A stretch of 64,000 nt of DNA from Nocardioides ginsengisegetis (GTDB lineage: Bacteria > Actinomycetota > Actinomycetes > Propionibacteriales > Nocardioidaceae), in NCBI RefSeq assembly GCF_014138045.1, contig NZ_JACGXA010000001.1, positions 3,643,001-3,707,000 on the forward strand, in the 5' to 3' direction. The notes beneath the pieces were generated by a model, which had not been told where the DNA came from, did no database searches, and worked only from the letters and a program-made list of their open reading frames with translations. Each line of letters opens with the position of its first letter. The first letter of the stretch is position 1. Shown in pieces: positions 37,692 to 44,781 of the stretch. A program made the position numbers and the translations under genes.

Positions 37692-37697
37692 CGCTCG

Positions 37698-37727
37698 CCC
37701 GGGTCAGGATCCGGGTCAGGACCCGGG
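37698..37727. terminator. Possible bidirectional terminator between icmF and M23 gene
   Basis: The sequence CCCGGGTCAGGATCCGGGTCAGGACCCGGGG contains CCGGGTC-AG-GACCCGG, a perfect 7-bp stem, plus a second upstream CCGGGTC copy. It overlaps the stop of the M23 gene and lies just past the icmF stop. No T-tract follows. Confidence 0.4.
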
Positions 37728-39044
37728 GTAGGCGCCGACCGCGTGCAGCCAGGTCTCGGGGTCGGTGCTGTCCTCGTAGAGGCCGCCCCCGACCGGGTGC
37801 ACCTCGAGGTGGAGGTGGCAGCCGGTCGCGTTGCCGCGCGCGCCGACCACGCCGATCTGCTGGCCGGCCCGCACGTACTGCCCGTTGCTGACGGTCAGCG
37901 CCTGCATGTGGGCGTACCACGTGCTGAGCTGCCCGTCGCCGGTGCTGTCGACCAGCAGCCACGGGCCCGACCAGCGCTGGTCGGTGCGGATGGTGACCGT
38001 GCCGTCGGTGACGGCCAGGACCGGTGTGCCGCAGGCGGTGGAGAAGTCGTCGCCGGTGTGGACGCTCGCCCAGTGCTTGCTGCGATGGCCCCAGTTGTCC
38101 TGGTCGCGGTACGACGCGCCCGCGGGCAGCGGGAAGCTCACGGCCTTCTCGCCCGAGGCGTAGGCGCGTGAGGCGGCCGCGGCCTCGGCGGCGACCGTCG
38201 CCGAGCTCGCGCGGATCGTGGACAGCCGGTCGGTGATGACCGAGTCCTCCAGGACGGTCCGCGCAACGGCCATCGCGGCCACGACCTTGCTGCGGGCCGT
38301 CTCGGCCGCGGCGAGCGCCGTACGGGCTGCGGCGAGCTCGGTGCGGGCCGCGAGGTCGGCTTTGCCGACCGCGACCGTGGCCCACTCGAGCCGCTTGCGG
38401 GCCTTCTCGGCGTCGACGACCACGTTGGACTGGGTGTTGCTGAGCTGCTCGAGGACCACCATCCCGGTGACCAGGTCCTCGTCGGTGTCCGCCGACAGGA
38501 TCATCCCGAGCGCCCCGACGGAGCTGGAGACGTAGCCCTGGTCGATCGCCGACACGAAGAGCGCCCGCTCGCGCTCGTAGTCCTCGGCGGCCTTCGTCGC
38601 CGCCGCCCGGGCGTCGACGAGGGCCTTCGCGGCGGCGTCCGCACGTGCGGCGGCCCTGGTGGCCTCGGTGCGGGCCGCGTCGTAGGCGTCGACGGCCGCG
38701 TGCAGGGCGGCGTAGGTCTGGGCGAGCTGCTGACGTGCCGCCGCCGTCGCGGCGCTGTCGCCCGCGTGGGGCACGAGCAGGTCCGGGTCGAGGTGCCACG
38801 CGGCGGCGAGCGCGACGGCCCGGTCGGCCGCCTCGGCCTCGCGGTCCGCACGGCTCCCGGCCTCGTCGCTGCCGTGGCCAGCGTGGTGGCGCGGCTTCTG
38901 CCAGTGGGCGCCGCCGTTCGCGTGGGTCCGGGTGTCGAGGAGTGGGGCGGGCGCGGCGCTCGCAGGCGCCGTCGCCACCGTCGTCACGGCGAGCACCGCG
39001 ACACCCGCAGCGATCCCCCTCGCGATCAGGGCGCGTGCAGCCAC
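37716..39044 (-). CDS. Secreted M23-family peptidoglycan peptidase with coiled coil
   Basis: This 442-residue exported protein has a signal peptide (ALIARGIAAGVAVLAVTTVA), a His-rich stretch, then a long Ala-rich coiled coil (about 75-310). A LytM/M23 domain follows (about 325-440). Zinc ligands are visible in HTGDDFS (HxxxD) and GCHLHLEV (HxH), with WYAHMQ contributing the catalytic His. It probably cleaves peptide cross-links or activates amidases, as EnvC/RipA-type proteins do. The GTG start after GGGGGG is preferred; the much longer open frame covers unrelated intergenic DNA and the next gene's antisense. Confidence 0.9.
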   Translation of the reverse strand: MAARALIARGIAAGVAVLAVTTVATAPASAAPAPLLDTRTHANGGAHWQKPRHHAGHGSDEAGSRADREAEAADRAVALAAAWHLDPDLLVPHAGDSAATAAARQQLAQTYAALHAAVDAYDAARTEATRAAARADAAAKALVDARAAATKAAEDYERERALFVSAIDQGYVSSSVGALGMILSADTDEDLVTGMVVLEQLSNTQSNVVVDAEKARKRLEWATVAVGKADLAARTELAAARTALAAAETARSKVVAAMAVARTVLEDSVITDRLSTIRASSATVAAEAAAASRAYASGEKAVSFPLPAGASYRDQDNWGHRSKHWASVHTGDDFSTACGTPVLAVTDGTVTIRTDQRWSGPWLLVDSTGDGQLSTWYAHMQALTVSNGQYVRAGQQIGVVGARGNATGCHLHLEVHPVGGGLYEDSTDPETWLHAVGAYPGS

Positions 39045-39158
39045 GGTCGTGTCCCCCCAAGGTCCATGCCTTCGAGGGTTCGGGTCCGACCCCGGATCGC
39101 GGGCCGGAACGCGAGCCGGGCTCACCTGAATTGATGACGCGCCGATACGGTCGGGCGC

Positions 39159-39866
39159 ATGAGCGCGCTGTCCCGGGTCGTCTCGCTGGTGCCCTCGATC
39201 ACCGAGGCGCTGGTCTCGGTGCGCCGCGACGCCGTGCTCGGCGCGACCGACTGGTGCACGCACCCGGCCGACCTCGACGTGACCCGCGTGCGCGGCACCA
39301 AGAACCCCGACCTGGCGGCGATCCGGGCGCTCGAGCCCGACCTGGTGATCGCCAACAAGGAGGAGAACCGCGAGCTCGACGTACGACGCCTCCGCGAGGC
39401 CGGGGTGCGCGTGGAGGTGACCGAGATCGAGACCGTCCCCGATGCGGTCGAGACGTTCGAGCGGCTCTTCGACGAGGTCCTGCAGTGGCCGCAACCCGCC
39501 TGGCTGGCCGAGGCACGGACCCTGTGGTGCGGTCCCCTCCCGGCCGTGACCGAGCGGGTCGTCATCCCGATCTGGCGCGACCCGTGGATGGTGGTGGGCA
39601 GCCGGACGTTCACCGGCGACCTGGCCCGGAGGCTCGGTCTGGAGAACGTCTACGCGGGCCACGAGGACCGCTACCCGCACGTGGACGTGGCCGACCTCGA
39701 TGCGGCCGCGGCGGACGCCGTACTGCTCCCGGACGAGCCGTACGTCTTCACCGCCGACGACGGCCCCGAGGCCTTCACCCGGACGCCGGTCCGGCTCGTC
39801 AGCGGGCGGCTGCTCACCTGGTACGGCCCGTCACTGGTGGAGGCGCACCGCACGTTGGCGCGATGA
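39159..39866 (+). CDS. Cobalamin/siderophore-binding-type (BtuF-like) protein without signal peptide
   Basis: The protein has 235 residues. It starts directly with RVVSLVPSITEAL, the strand opening the BtuF/FecB helical-backbone metal-receptor fold. GATDWCTHP, KNPDLAAIRALEPDLVIANKEENR and RDPWMVVGSRTFTGDLARRLG are typical of the cobalamin-type branch. No signal peptide or lipobox is present, so it is cytoplasmic or loosely associated, unlike import receptors, and no permease or ATPase is adjacent. Proximity to icmF makes cobalamin handling a reasonable guess only. Confidence 0.8.
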   Translation: MSALSRVVSLVPSITEALVSVRRDAVLGATDWCTHPADLDVTRVRGTKNPDLAAIRALEPDLVIANKEENRELDVRRLREAGVRVEVTEIETVPDAVETFERLFDEVLQWPQPAWLAEARTLWCGPLPAVTERVVIPIWRDPWMVVGSRTFTGDLARRLGLENVYAGHEDRYPHVDVADLDAAAADAVLLPDEPYVFTADDGPEAFTRTPVRLVSGRLLTWYGPSLVEAHRTLAR

Positions 39867-39879
39867 CCGGACGCGGCCG

Positions 39880-39903
39880 CCGCAGGACACTAGGGTCCTG
39901 CGG
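39880..39903 (+). promoter_or_regulatory. Palindrome over the -10 and abutting the SIR2-receiver start
   Basis: CCGCAGGAC (39880-39888) and GTCCTGCGG (39895-39903) are perfect 9-bp arms around ACTAGG. TAGGGT (39891-39896) inside it is a -10 hexamer 7 nt before GTG at 39904, so the transcript would be leaderless and the palindrome would cover positions about -24 to -1. It may be an operator or, if the mRNA starts earlier, a start-masking hairpin. Confidence 0.6.
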
Positions 39904-41172
39904 GTGGACGACGCGATCCCGCAACACCTGGTCAGCCAGATCATCGAGGGGCGCTGCGTCGCCTTCGTCGGCGCCGGCTTCGCCGCCCCGGCCGTCCCTG
40001 CCTGGAAGATGCTGCTGCGCGGGCTCGGGCAGCGCGCGCAGCTCGACGACGCGACGGCCGCCTGGCTGACCAGCCTCGTGGACAACGGCGGCTCCCGCGA
40101 CCTCGAGGCCGCCGCCCAGATCCTGCACACCGCGATGGGTGACGGCTTCGACCCGGCGCTGGCCGAGGTGCTGGCCGAGGACGGCCACCCGGAGGCGATC
40201 GCCGAGCGCCGTCAGTTGCTCGCCGGCATCCCGTTCGACGCGATCATGACCACCAACTTCGACCCGTTCCTGGTCGGCGACGTGCCCGGGCCGGACGCCT
40301 ACCAGCGGATCCTGCGCGACCCGCCGCACCGCTGGTGGGAGCCGCGCTACTGGAGCGACGACGCCCCGGGCGCCCCGGTCGTGAAGCTGCACGGCGAGGT
40401 CGGGCCGGTCGGCGACAGCGTGGTGTTCACCCAGCGCGACTACCGCGAGCGGCTCTACAGCAGCCCGGCGTACATGACCTTCCTGCGCTCGCTCTTCGCC
40501 ACCAACACGATCCTGTTCCTCGGCGTCTCGTTCACCGACGCCTACCTCAACGAGCTCCGCTCCGAGGTCCTGGCGATGATCGACCAGCGGGACGAGGACC
40601 CGCCGGTCGCGTACGCCGTCCTCCCGGACGTGGCCGAGCACCAGGCCCGCTACCTGCACAGCCACGAGGGGCTCGGTGCGATCTCCTTCGACACCGCCGG
40701 GGGCACCGACTGGGGCGGCTTCGACCGCGTGCTGCGGGCCATCCACGACGCCACCAACCCGCGTGCTCAGATCGGCGCCGCGCTCGACGGGCGGACCGTC
40801 CTGTGGGTCGACTCGTCGCCGGAGGACACCGCCTACGGTCGCCGGGTGCTCGCCGACGCCGCCGCGGACTCGGGCGGGCGCAGTCGCATGGTGCAGGTCG
40901 GGTCGGCCACCGAGGCCGCCGCCTGGCTGCGCGACCACGACGCGGACCTCGTCATCGCGGACTGGGCCGTCGGCTGCGACGGGCTCCCCGTCGCCGAGAC
41001 CCTGCTGCGCACGATGCGCGCCGCGGACGCCCGCGCCATCGTCGTCGTACTCGCCCAGGAGCCGGTCACCCCCGAGGACCGGCACCGCGCGCTTGCCTTG
41101 GGCGCCACGGAGGTGGCGCACGGCTGGGGCGAGCTCTTCCGCGAGCTGGCTCGGGTCTACGCCCCGCTCTGA
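39904..41172 (+). CDS. SIR2-like (SIR2_2) protein fused to a receiver-like domain
   Basis: The protein has 422 residues. Residues 1-285 show a SIR2-type NAD site: FVGAGF (22-27), TTNFD (116-120, catalytic-type Asn118), KLHG (161-164, His163), and LFLGVSFTD. This branch (SIR2_2) is common in prokaryotic immune proteins, where it degrades NAD. Residues 296-422 look like a response-regulator receiver: VLWVDSSPED (Asp303) and DLVIADW (Asp353 at the phosphoacceptor place). The usual second acidic residue and the conserved Lys are missing, so it may be a pseudo-receiver. Start is GTG without ribosome site. A TerD gene is convergent 13 bp away. Confidence 0.82.
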   Translation: MDDAIPQHLVSQIIEGRCVAFVGAGFAAPAVPAWKMLLRGLGQRAQLDDATAAWLTSLVDNGGSRDLEAAAQILHTAMGDGFDPALAEVLAEDGHPEAIAERRQLLAGIPFDAIMTTNFDPFLVGDVPGPDAYQRILRDPPHRWWEPRYWSDDAPGAPVVKLHGEVGPVGDSVVFTQRDYRERLYSSPAYMTFLRSLFATNTILFLGVSFTDAYLNELRSEVLAMIDQRDEDPPVAYAVLPDVAEHQARYLHSHEGLGAISFDTAGGTDWGGFDRVLRAIHDATNPRAQIGAALDGRTVLWVDSSPEDTAYGRRVLADAAADSGGRSRMVQVGSATEAAAWLRDHDADLVIADWAVGCDGLPVAETLLRTMRAADARAIVVVLAQEPVTPEDRHRALALGATEVAHGWGELFRELARVYAPL

Positions 41173-41185
41173 TTCGCCGGGGTCG

Positions 41186-41752
41186 TCAGAGGAAGCGCTG
41201 GAGCGCCGCTACCGACTCCGTCGGGACCTTGACCGCGATGCCCTCGCCGATCGCCCGCAGCCGCCACCCGTCGCCGTCGCGGAAGAGCTTGGCCATCGCC
41301 AGGCCGGTCTGCGGCACCCCACCGGTCAGCGTGAACCGCGCCAGCTCGACGTCCTGGTCGTCGACCAGTCGGCAGTAGGCGTGGTTGATCCACTCCAGCG
41401 TGTGGCCCTGGTAGCTGCTGACGAGGAAGACGAGGGTGTCCACCTTCGCGTAGACCCGCCCGAGGTCGATGTCGATGACCTCGTCGTCGCCCTCGCCGCG
41501 CCCCGTCTTGTTGTCCCCGCGGTGCACCACGGACCCGTCACGGGTCGCCAGGTTGTTGTAGAACGCGAGGTCGAACAGCTTCCCCTCCGCGAACTCCACC
41601 ACCGACGCGTCGAGGTCCACCTCCGGCGCCCCGGTCCCGATGAACCCCGCCGTCCGCTCCTTGTCCCAGCCCACACCGAGGCGCAGCCGGGTCAGCGGCG
41701 TGCCGTCCGCGGTGGTCAGCGCCATCTCCTGGCCCTTGGCGAGCTCGATCAC
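41186..41752 (-). CDS. TerD-family stress protein
   Basis: The protein has 188 residues. The TerD/TerZ/CABP1 fold is shown by LGVGWDKE near residue 27, DLDASVVEF, RGEGDDEVIDIDLGRV (calcium-binding acidic clusters) and SSYQGHTLEWINHAYCRLVD. Such proteins bind Ca2+ and associate with tellurite, phage and DNA-damage resistance modules, though single copies of unclear role are common in actinobacteria. The GTG start follows GGGAGG by 5 nt. It stands alone, convergent with the SIR2-receiver gene and next to the inverted-repeat element. Confidence 0.9.
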   Translation of the reverse strand: MIELAKGQEMALTTADGTPLTRLRLGVGWDKERTAGFIGTGAPEVDLDASVVEFAEGKLFDLAFYNNLATRDGSVVHRGDNKTGRGEGDDEVIDIDLGRVYAKVDTLVFLVSSYQGHTLEWINHAYCRLVDDQDVELARFTLTGGVPQTGLAMAKLFRDGDGWRLRAIGEGIAVKVPTESVAALQRFL

Positions 41753-41803
41753 GAGGTCCTCCCGTCGTTGGTGTCTCGAACGTACCCGTCGGGTGCAGGT
41801 GGC

Positions 41804-41918
41804 CGCGCCTACGGCGCGGTTCAGAGAATTACGTGGTCACCGCAGGGCTCGCACGAGGTGCCTCCGGGCCCTGCTTGCCGGCTTTCGGTCGCCTGGCTCG
41901 ACCGTCGTGATCGAGGTT
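41804..41918 (+). repeat. Left imperfect terminal inverted repeat of the DUF222-HNH element
   Basis: This 115-bp stretch matches the reverse complement of 43268-43384 along its length with small gaps. Shared blocks include CGCGCCTxCGGCGCG, GGTCAC, CGCAGGG, CGCACGAGGTGCCTCCGG, CCCTG and GCTCGACCGTCGTGATC. Its outer end is itself a short palindrome. It lies between the TerD gene and the HNH gene's 3' end. Confidence 0.75.
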
Positions 41919-41943
41919 CACAGAAGATTGGTCGTACGTCGGC

Positions 41944-43179
41944 CTATGTCCTTCGGGTGAAGGCGACCTTCCCGCCGGCCTGTTTGGTCATCGTGAACTT
42001 CGGGTCATGGGCCCTCGCGTGGTGGTGCGGGCAGAGCAGCATCCCGTCTTTGTTGGTCTCCCCGTCCTGGCTCCAGGGGATGGGGTGGTGGCCGTGACAC
42101 AGCCCCGGCGGCCAGTCGCAGCCCTCGGCGTTGCAGCCGCCCTGCTCGATCGCCATCGCGATCCGCTGCGACTCGCTGTGGAACCGGCGCTTGCGGCCCA
42201 GGTCGAGGACCTGGGACTTCCCACCCAGCACGGCCGGGATGATCCCCGCCTCACACGCCAGCCGGCGGGCCTGGCCGGCGGTGATCCGCTCACCGGTGTC
42301 CAGTGACGCGGCCCTCAGGCCGCCCATCAGGGTCGAGATGTCCATGGTGACCACCACGGTGGCACTGACGCCGCCGGCCTTGGGGAGCAACTTGGTCGGG
42401 TAGCGCTCGATCAGCTCGACGAACGCCTGCCCCATCCGCTCCGCACTCGGTCGGCGTTCGCCAACTGAACCGTCGACGGCGGCGCGGTGCTTCGGGGCGG
42501 CGAACGCGAGCAGCGCCTTCTTCAACATCGCGGCCTGCGCCGCCGGGAGCGTGAACCGGCCATGGACCTTGCCGTGACCGTCATCGGTCATCGTCAGCTT
42601 CGTCGATCGCGCGGCCTCGCGCTCTTCGGCCTCGAGCTGCTTGGCTTCGTGGGCCTCGGCTGCCTCGGGGTCGAGGAAGTCCAGGATCCGTCGGCCCAGC
42701 ACCTTCAACGCCTTCGCGTCGTGGTCCGCGGCGAACTTGATCAGCATCGCCTCCGCCTCGTCGCGATGCTCGGCGGGGAGGACCTCGACCGCCTCCACGA
42801 TCACCCTCGCCTGCTCCACGAGCACGTCCCCGGCGGCCACCGCCGTCCGCAACGCCGGACGCGCCGCGAGCGCGACCGCGAGGCGCATCTTCCCGTGCGC
42901 AGACGTCCGGGTCTGGTGGGTCGCGTGCGCCCAGAAGTTCGAGGTCGAAGTCGCCCCGACCGACTCCCCGACCCCGACGGTCTTGGCGTGCTCGGCCACC
43001 CGCATCTCCAGCTCCGCGAGCTGAGCGGACAACCGCGTCACCGCCGTCAGCGTCGCAGCGGACTCGTCCGGCGACATCGACCACAGCGACACATCCGAGA
43101 GCTCCGCAAGCTGCGACTGCATGGCCTCGACAGCACGCGACACTTGGTGTCGAGGCGGCTGGGTGACCATCGCTGTCAT
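41944..43179 (-). CDS. HNH endonuclease with DUF222 (13E12 family)
   Basis: This 411-residue protein has an N-terminal DUF222 helical domain (about 15-300) that includes a long charged segment, EAHEAKQLEAEEREAARS. A C-terminal HNH nuclease carries CNAEGCDWPPGLCHGHHPIPW and LLCPHHHARAHD: paired Cys for zinc and the HH...N/H-type metal-binding core. Family members are typically multi-copy in actinobacterial genomes. ATG at 43179. The coding region looks intact, so an active nuclease is possible. It is alone within inverted repeats and unrelated to the flanking pca and TerD genes. Confidence 0.9.
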   Translation of the reverse strand: MTAMVTQPPRHQVSRAVEAMQSQLAELSDVSLWSMSPDESAATLTAVTRLSAQLAELEMRVAEHAKTVGVGESVGATSTSNFWAHATHQTRTSAHGKMRLAVALAARPALRTAVAAGDVLVEQARVIVEAVEVLPAEHRDEAEAMLIKFAADHDAKALKVLGRRILDFLDPEAAEAHEAKQLEAEEREAARSTKLTMTDDGHGKVHGRFTLPAAQAAMLKKALLAFAAPKHRAAVDGSVGERRPSAERMGQAFVELIERYPTKLLPKAGGVSATVVVTMDISTLMGGLRAASLDTGERITAGQARRLACEAGIIPAVLGGKSQVLDLGRKRRFHSESQRIAMAIEQGGCNAEGCDWPPGLCHGHHPIPWSQDGETNKDGMLLCPHHHARAHDPKFTMTKQAGGKVAFTRRT

Positions 43180-43267
43180 GGATCAATTCCAGCAGGGACC
43201 ACCGACAAAACCGCAGGCCAGAGCCCCTTTTCGGGCACGACAAAGGTAAAGATTGAAAGGAATCTTG

Positions 43268-43384
43268 AAACCTAGATCACGACGGTCGAGCGAAGAAGCC
43301 GAAACCCGGAAATCAGGGTCCGGAGGCACCTCGTGCGAACCCTGCGTGACCACCCAAATTCTGGAAGTACGCGCCGAAGGCGCG
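43268..43384 (-). repeat. Right imperfect terminal inverted repeat of the DUF222-HNH element
   Basis: This is the reverse-complement partner of 41804-41918. It lies 88 bp upstream of the HNH gene's ATG and therefore may also hold part of its promoter. The rest of the 43180-43462 gap holds AT-rich DNA with AAGATT/AATCTT arms next to the gene and the separate repeat at 43433. Confidence 0.75.
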
Positions 43385-43432
43385 AGGTCCCGCACCCAAC
43401 GTCGGCGAGCAAGGCCCCACGTCGGCTCACCG

Positions 43433-43473
43433 GGTTTCGAGACGCTCGCTGGAGCTCGCTCCTCAACCAGCGG
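43433..43473. repeat. Dispersed repeat supplying the pcaJ stop codon
   Basis: The plus strand begins GGTTTCGAGACGCTCGCTGG and ends CTCCTCAACCAGCGG; CGCTGG (43447-43452) and CCAGCG (43467-43472) form its stem. This type recurs in Nocardioides-like genomes (from memory, not checked). The pcaJ TGA (43463-43465, minus strand) lies inside it. Confidence 0.55.
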
Positions 43474-44125
43474 GAGTGAGGGGGACGTCGAGGCGGGCGG
43501 CAAGGTCGTCGAAGGAGATCCCGAAAGTCTCGAGCACCGTGACCTCGCCGGTCGACGAGAGCTGGAAGGTCGCGACGTCGGTGTAGACGCGGTCGACGCA
43601 GCCGACCCCGGTGAGGGGGTACGTGCAGGAGGGCACGAGCTTGGGGGTGCCGTCCTTGGCGAAGAGGGTCATCATCACGAAGACCTTCTTGGCGCCGATG
43701 GCCAGGTCCATGGCGCCGCCGACCGCGGGGATCGCGTCAGGAGCACCGGTGTGCCAGTTGGCGAGGTCGCCGGAGGCGGAGACCTGGAAGGCGCCGAGCA
43801 CGCACACGTCGAGGTGGCCGCCGCGCATCATGGCGAAGGAGTCGGCGTGGTGGAAGTACGACGCCCCCGGCAGCTCGGTCACCGGGATCTTGCCGGCGTT
43901 GGTGAGGTCGGTGTCGATCTCGTCGCCGACGGCCGCCGGGCCCATGCCGAGCATGCCGTTCTCGGTGTGGAGCACGACGCCGGAGTCGGCGGCGAGGTGG
44001 TCGGCGACCAGCGTGGGCTGGCCGATGCCGAGGTTCACGAACGATCCGGCGGGGATGTCGGCCGCGATTCGGGCCGCGATCTCGTCCTTGGTCAGCGGAG
44101 ACGTGGTCACTGGAGAAGCGCTCAT
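43463..44125 (-). CDS. pcaJ: 3-oxoadipate CoA-transferase subunit B
   Basis: The protein has 220 residues. The beta subunit moves CoA from succinyl-CoA to 3-oxoadipate. VNLGIGQPTLVADHL and TENGMLGMGP (catalytic-type Glu) mark the family I CoA-transferase beta subunit. GGHLDVCVLGAFQVSASGDLANW and CTYPLTGVGCVDRVYTD are also conserved. ATG overlaps the pcaI stop. The last codons and the stop come from a dispersed repeat, so the natural C-terminus may have been altered by a few residues. It is last gene of the pob-pca operon. Confidence 0.95.
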   Translation of the reverse strand: MSASPVTTSPLTKDEIAARIAADIPAGSFVNLGIGQPTLVADHLAADSGVVLHTENGMLGMGPAAVGDEIDTDLTNAGKIPVTELPGASYFHHADSFAMMRGGHLDVCVLGAFQVSASGDLANWHTGAPDAIPAVGGAMDLAIGAKKVFVMMTLFAKDGTPKLVPSCTYPLTGVGCVDRVYTDVATFQLSSTGEVTVLETFGISFDDLAARLDVPLTPAG

Positions 44126-44781
44126 GCGGGGCACACCACCCGGTCGACGTAGATGGAGGGGGTCACGATCACTTCCGGGTCGAGGTCGCCGACGTCGACG
44201 ACGCGCGCGACCTGCGCGATCGTCGTGGTCGCGGCCGTGGCCATGACGGGCCCGAAGTTGCGGGCGGTCTTGCGGTAGACGAGGTTGCCCATCCGGTCGG
44301 CGACGTGGGCGCCGATGAGGGCGACGTCGCCGCGGATGGGGTACTCCAGGACGTAGGTGCGGCCGTCGATCTCGCGGACCTCCTTGCCCTCGGCAAGTGG
44401 CGTGCCGACGCCCGTGGGGCAGAAGAACGCCCCGATCCCGGCGCCCGCGGCCCGCATCCGTTCGGCGAGGTTGCCCTGGGGCACGACCTCGAGCTCGATG
44501 TCGCCGGCCCGGTAGAGCCCGTCGAAGACCCACGAGTCGGACTGGCGCGGGAACGAGCAGACCATCTTGCGGACCCGCTTGGCGGCGAGCAGCGCGGCCA
44601 GCCCGGTGTCGCCGTTGCCGGCGTTGTTGGACACGACGGTGAGGTCGGTCGCGCCCTGCCGGATCAGCGCGTCGATCAGCTCGACGGGCATGCCCGCCAT
44701 GCCGAAGCCGCCGACGAGGACGGTCGAGCCGTCGGCGACGTCCGCCACGGCTTCGTCGTACGACGTGTGCAGGGTCGTCAT
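44122..44781 (-). CDS. pcaI: 3-oxoadipate CoA-transferase subunit A
   Basis: The protein has 219 residues from MTTLHTSYDE. The alpha subunit's CoA-binding loop GGFGMAGMP, VVSNNAGNGDTGLAALL and EVVPQGNLAERMRAAGAGIGAFF are standard. With PcaJ it forms 3-oxoadipyl-CoA. Longer frames upstream lie in the thiolase gene. ATG overlaps the thiolase stop and its own stop overlaps pcaJ, so subunits are made in equal amounts. Confidence 0.95.
   Translation of the reverse strand: MTTLHTSYDEAVADVADGSTVLVGGFGMAGMPVELIDALIRQGATDLTVVSNNAGNGDTGLAALLAAKRVRKMVCSFPRQSDSWVFDGLYRAGDIELEVVPQGNLAERMRAAGAGIGAFFCPTGVGTPLAEGKEVREIDGRTYVLEYPIRGDVALIGAHVADRMGNLVYRKTARNFGPVMATAATTTIAQVARVVDVGDLDPEVIVTPSIYVDRVVCPA

Larger units (their letters stand above)
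41804..43384 (-). mobile_element. DUF222-HNH element bounded by inverted repeats (13E12/REP13E12-like)
   Basis: A single DUF222-HNH endonuclease gene occupies 1.2 kb between two long imperfect inverted repeats, giving a compact unit of about 1.58 kb. Genes of this 13E12 family are present in many scattered copies in actinobacteria, and in mycobacteria the REP13E12 units are treated as repetitive and phage-associated elements. No transposase and no obvious target-site duplication was seen, so mobility is inferred from the architecture only. Confidence 0.55.

Noticed and set aside
43183..43503. 106-codon minus-strand open frame
   Set aside because: Runs through the inverted repeat and the dispersed repeat; a similar peptide arises from the left repeat, so it is a repeat artefact.
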